This document shows, one piece after another, positions 62,147 to 64,000 of a stretch of 64,000 nt of DNA; positions within the stretch are counted from its first letter, which is position 1, and each line of letters begins with the position of its first letter. The translations under genes and the position numbers were made by a program. Under the pieces are notes generated by a model, which searched no databases, had not been told where the DNA came from, and worked only from the letters and a program-made list of their open reading frames with translations. The DNA lies in assembly GCA_032260385.1 (NCBI GenBank), contig JAVVEL010000012.1, positions 14,017 to 78,016 of the forward strand. The letters run 5' to 3'. This DNA is from UBA9300 sp032260385 (lineage in GTDB: Bacteria > Bacteroidota > Bacteroidia > Bacteroidales > VadinHA17).

Positions 62147-64000
62147 ATGGGGCACTATAAATTTCTCTTGACCTTATTAATTTCCATTCTGCTTGTATCC
62201 CCGGTTTTTTCACAGAGTGCCGGAGATGATCAGACTGTTTGCGGTAGTTTAATTACTACCCTTGACGGCAGTAATCCTGCTCCAAACTCAGGTGAATGGA
62301 CTGTGGTGGGTACTCCGCCGGGGAGTGTGACTTTTGACGATGATACTACTTATAATACAGGAGTTAGGGTTGGAGAATACGGTACCTATACCTTCAAGTG
62401 GACAGTTGAAACTTTGGGCTCTGATGATGTGGTAATAAACTTTGTTGATCCTCCAGTAGCAACAGCTATTAATAACGGGCCTGTTTGTGTTGGTAAGCCT
62501 TTGAGTCTCACAGGTGGGCCTACAGGTACAGGATATTCTCATTCATGGTCCGGACCGGGTGGTTTTAGCTCAAACCAACCAAGTCCGACTGTAGCAGCTG
62601 CAGCTACCCTGGCTATGGCCGGAGATTATACCCTGTTAGTAACTGATACCTATGGATGCCAGGACAGTGCAACAACAACTGTGGTTGTGAATACCCTTCC
62701 CAGCCCGCTTGCAGATAATAACGGACCCATATGTGTGGGGACTCAGCTAACCCTGAGTGCTGCGCCCGATGATATGGTATCATATAATTGGGAGGGCCCA
62801 GCCGGCTTCGCGGTAAATAATCAAAACCCGGTTGTATCTGATATCGCAACTCCCGATATGGCCGGAGAATACACGGTGACAGTTGTAGATGTTAATGGTT
62901 GTGAGAATTCAGCATCAACTGAAGTAACTATAAATCCACTGCCTACAGCAAGCATAGATGGAACAACTGCTGTATGCAAAGATGACCCGCCACCTTATGT
63001 TCTGTTTACCGGAGCAAATGGAACGGCCCCTTACACATTTACCTACAGGATTAACGGGGGGGCTCTGCAGTATGTAACAACATCCGGAGGCAACAGTGTA
63101 AGTGTTTCCGCACCCACAGGTAATGCTGGTATTTTTACATACACACTGGTCAGTGTAAAGGATGCAAGCAGCACTGAATGTGAACAGGCACAAACAGGAA
63201 GTGCCACTGTGACAGTTAACCCCTTACCCACAGCGACAATTAGTGGTAACAATGCCGTGTGCCAGTATGATCCATCACCCGTTATCACTTTCACCGGGGC
63301 AAATGGTACTCCTCCATATACCTTTACCTATTCCGTTAACAGTGGCAGCAGCCGGACTGTATCGACCACCGGTAGTAACAGCTCAGTTACAGTGGCGGTA
63401 CCAACAAACAATGCCGGATCATTCACCTATGCACTCATAAGTGTAAGGGATGGAAGTGCTTCCGCTTGTTCCCAGTCGCAGGGAGGTAGTGCAACTGTAG
63501 TTGTGAACTCAATGCCGACAGCCACCATTTCAGGCTCCACTGAAGTCTGCCAGGGAGAAGCCTCACCCAGTGTGGTTTTTACAGGAGCCAATGGTATACT
63601 CCCCTATACTTTTACTTATACTTTAAACGGTGGTACCAATCAAAGCATAACAACTACTTCTACAAGTAATAATGCCACTTTACCTGTTTCAACAAGCACT
63701 GCAGGCACCTATTCATATGAACTGGTAAGTGTGAGGGATGGCAGCAGTACCTCCTGTGAACAAGCGCAGGAAGGATCAGCTGTGCTTACTGTCAATCCCC
63801 TTCCTGATGCAACAATTTCAGGGACTACGGAAGTATGCCGGTATGACCCCGAGCCGGAAATTACCTTTACCGGTTCCAATGGCACACCTCCATATGAATT
63901 TACCTATACAATAAACAGCGGACCGGGCTATGTTGTGGTGACAACTTCAGGTAGCAGTGTATCCTTGCCGGTACCAACAGGAACAGTTGGTTCATTTACC
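62147..64000 (+). CDS. Giant repeat-containing surface adhesin, N-terminal part (SprB-like)
   Basis: The frame from the ATG at 62147 stays open for 618 codons to the window edge. A signal peptide (LLISILLVSPVFSQ) is followed by an N-terminal beta domain with GDDQTVCGS. Two Ig/PKD-like units of about 78 residues follow (INNGPVCVGKPLSL and DNNGPICVGTQLTL), then four units of 95-96 residues with an AVC/EVC at the start and a TFTYT core. This style of repeat is shared with SprB-like, T9SS-exported adhesins of gliding Bacteroidetes. The C-terminal sorting domain would be outside the window. Divergent PorP/SprF and PD40-SPOR genes probably serve its export. Confidence 0.85.
   Translation, partial: MGHYKFLLTLLISILLVSPVFSQSAGDDQTVCGSLITTLDGSNPAPNSGEWTVVGTPPGSVTFDDDTTYNTGVRVGEYGTYTFKWTVETLGSDDVVINFVDPPVATAINNGPVCVGKPLSLTGGPTGTGYSHSWSGPGGFSSNQPSPTVAAAATLAMAGDYTLLVTDTYGCQDSATTTVVVNTLPSPLADNNGPICVGTQLTLSAAPDDMVSYNWEGPAGFAVNNQNPVVSDIATPDMAGEYTVTVVDVNGCENSASTEVTINPLPTASIDGTTAVCKDDPPPYVLFTGANGTAPYTFTYRINGGALQYVTTSGGNSVSVSAPTGNAGIFTYTLVSVKDASSTECEQAQTGSATVTVNPLPTATISGNNAVCQYDPSPVITFTGANGTPPYTFTYSVNSGSSRTVSTTGSNSSVTVAVPTNNAGSFTYALISVRDGSASACSQSQGGSATVVVNSMPTATISGSTEVCQGEASPSVVFTGANGILPYTFTYTLNGGTNQSITTTSTSNNATLPVSTSTAGTYSYELVSVRDGSSTSCEQAQEGSAVLTVNPLPDATISGTTEVCRYDPEPEITFTGSNGTPPYEFTYTINSGPGYVVVTTSGSSVSLPVPTGTVGSFT
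62942..64000 (+). repeat. Tandem repeats of 285-288 bp in the adhesin gene
   Basis: Units begin with a PTA.I.G motif at 62942, 63227, 63515 and 63803, giving steps of 285, 288 and 288 bases (95, 96 and 96 codons). Each has a Cys in the first part (AVC or EVC) and another near the end (for example SCEQA), a possible disulfide. The last unit runs out of the window. Confidence 0.85.

Noticed and set aside
62288..63294. Minus-strand frames opposite the adhesin
   Set aside because: They are shadows of the tandem repeats; the plus-strand frame has a signal peptide and is open throughout.
62935..64000. Repeat array resembling a CRISPR
   Set aside because: Units are 285-288 bases, in frame and coding, with no spacers.

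Overview
The window looks like a chromosomal segment of a marine or anaerobic-type Bacteroidetes (Bacteroidales/Marinilabiliales-like). The reasons are type IX secretion (T9SS) genes and sorting domains, a PorP/SprF-like protein, PD40/tricorn-like proteins, a LytTR regulator paired with a Y_Y_Y-type propeller histidine kinase, many Bacteroidetes-style lipoproteins, few Shine-Dalgarno sequences, and TAnnTTTG-type promoter boxes. No rRNA, tRNA, CRISPR array or insertion sequence was recognised. About 50 genes are described, of which two run off the ends.

Region 1 (1-13.4 kb) is the unusual part. After a truncated SUKH-like gene comes an eight-gene minus-strand cluster. In transcription order it holds: a Clp-type double AAA+ ATPase with a C-terminal zinc ribbon; a YbjN/chaperone-like membrane protein; a DUF4062 (TIR-like)-NACHT STAND ATPase; two tiny proteins, one a CxxC zinc protein; a 16-repeat WD40-HEAT-zinc-ribbon protein; a Nudix hydrolase coupled to it by an ATGA overlap; and a second WD40 protein with membrane segments and a zinc ribbon. 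Shared N-terminal and C-terminal modules tie these proteins together. The layout resembles a eukaryotic TEP1-like DUF4062-NACHT-WD40 protein split into separate subunits, with an unfoldase attached. I consider it the best candidate for an undescribed conflict or stress-response system.

Region 2 (13.7-31.8 kb) holds accessory metabolism and envelope genes: a class 1 isoprenoid-synthase-like protein, a lipocalin, an M49-like metallopeptidase, a PadR regulator with a GldL-like membrane partner, a peptidoglycan-recycling pair (an amidase and a GHL10-NamZ fusion), a frameshifted BKACE gene, a GNAT, an amidase-signature lipoprotein and a LytTR two-component system.

Region 3 (31.9-49.9 kb) contains TerC, a tricorn-like protease, an FNR-type oxidoreductase and a serine hydrolase. 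It also has a methyltransferase/ATP-grasp fusion divergent from an aspartoacylase-like protein, an ECF sigma factor, an MscS channel and a methyltransferase preceded by a decayed C45 hydrolase. A PncA/PncB NAD salvage pair and a DksA/TraR-like protein close the region.

Region 4 (50.2-64 kb) contains a complete heavy-metal RND efflux operon (TolC-HlyD-CzcA/CusA). It is followed by surface and T9SS genes: an orphan sorting-domain remnant, a CHU_C protein, a PD40-SPOR lipid-envelope-type protein, PorP/SprF, and the start of a giant adhesin with tandem repeats of about 96 residues that leaves the window.

All calls rest on reading the sequence and on family knowledge; no database search was made.
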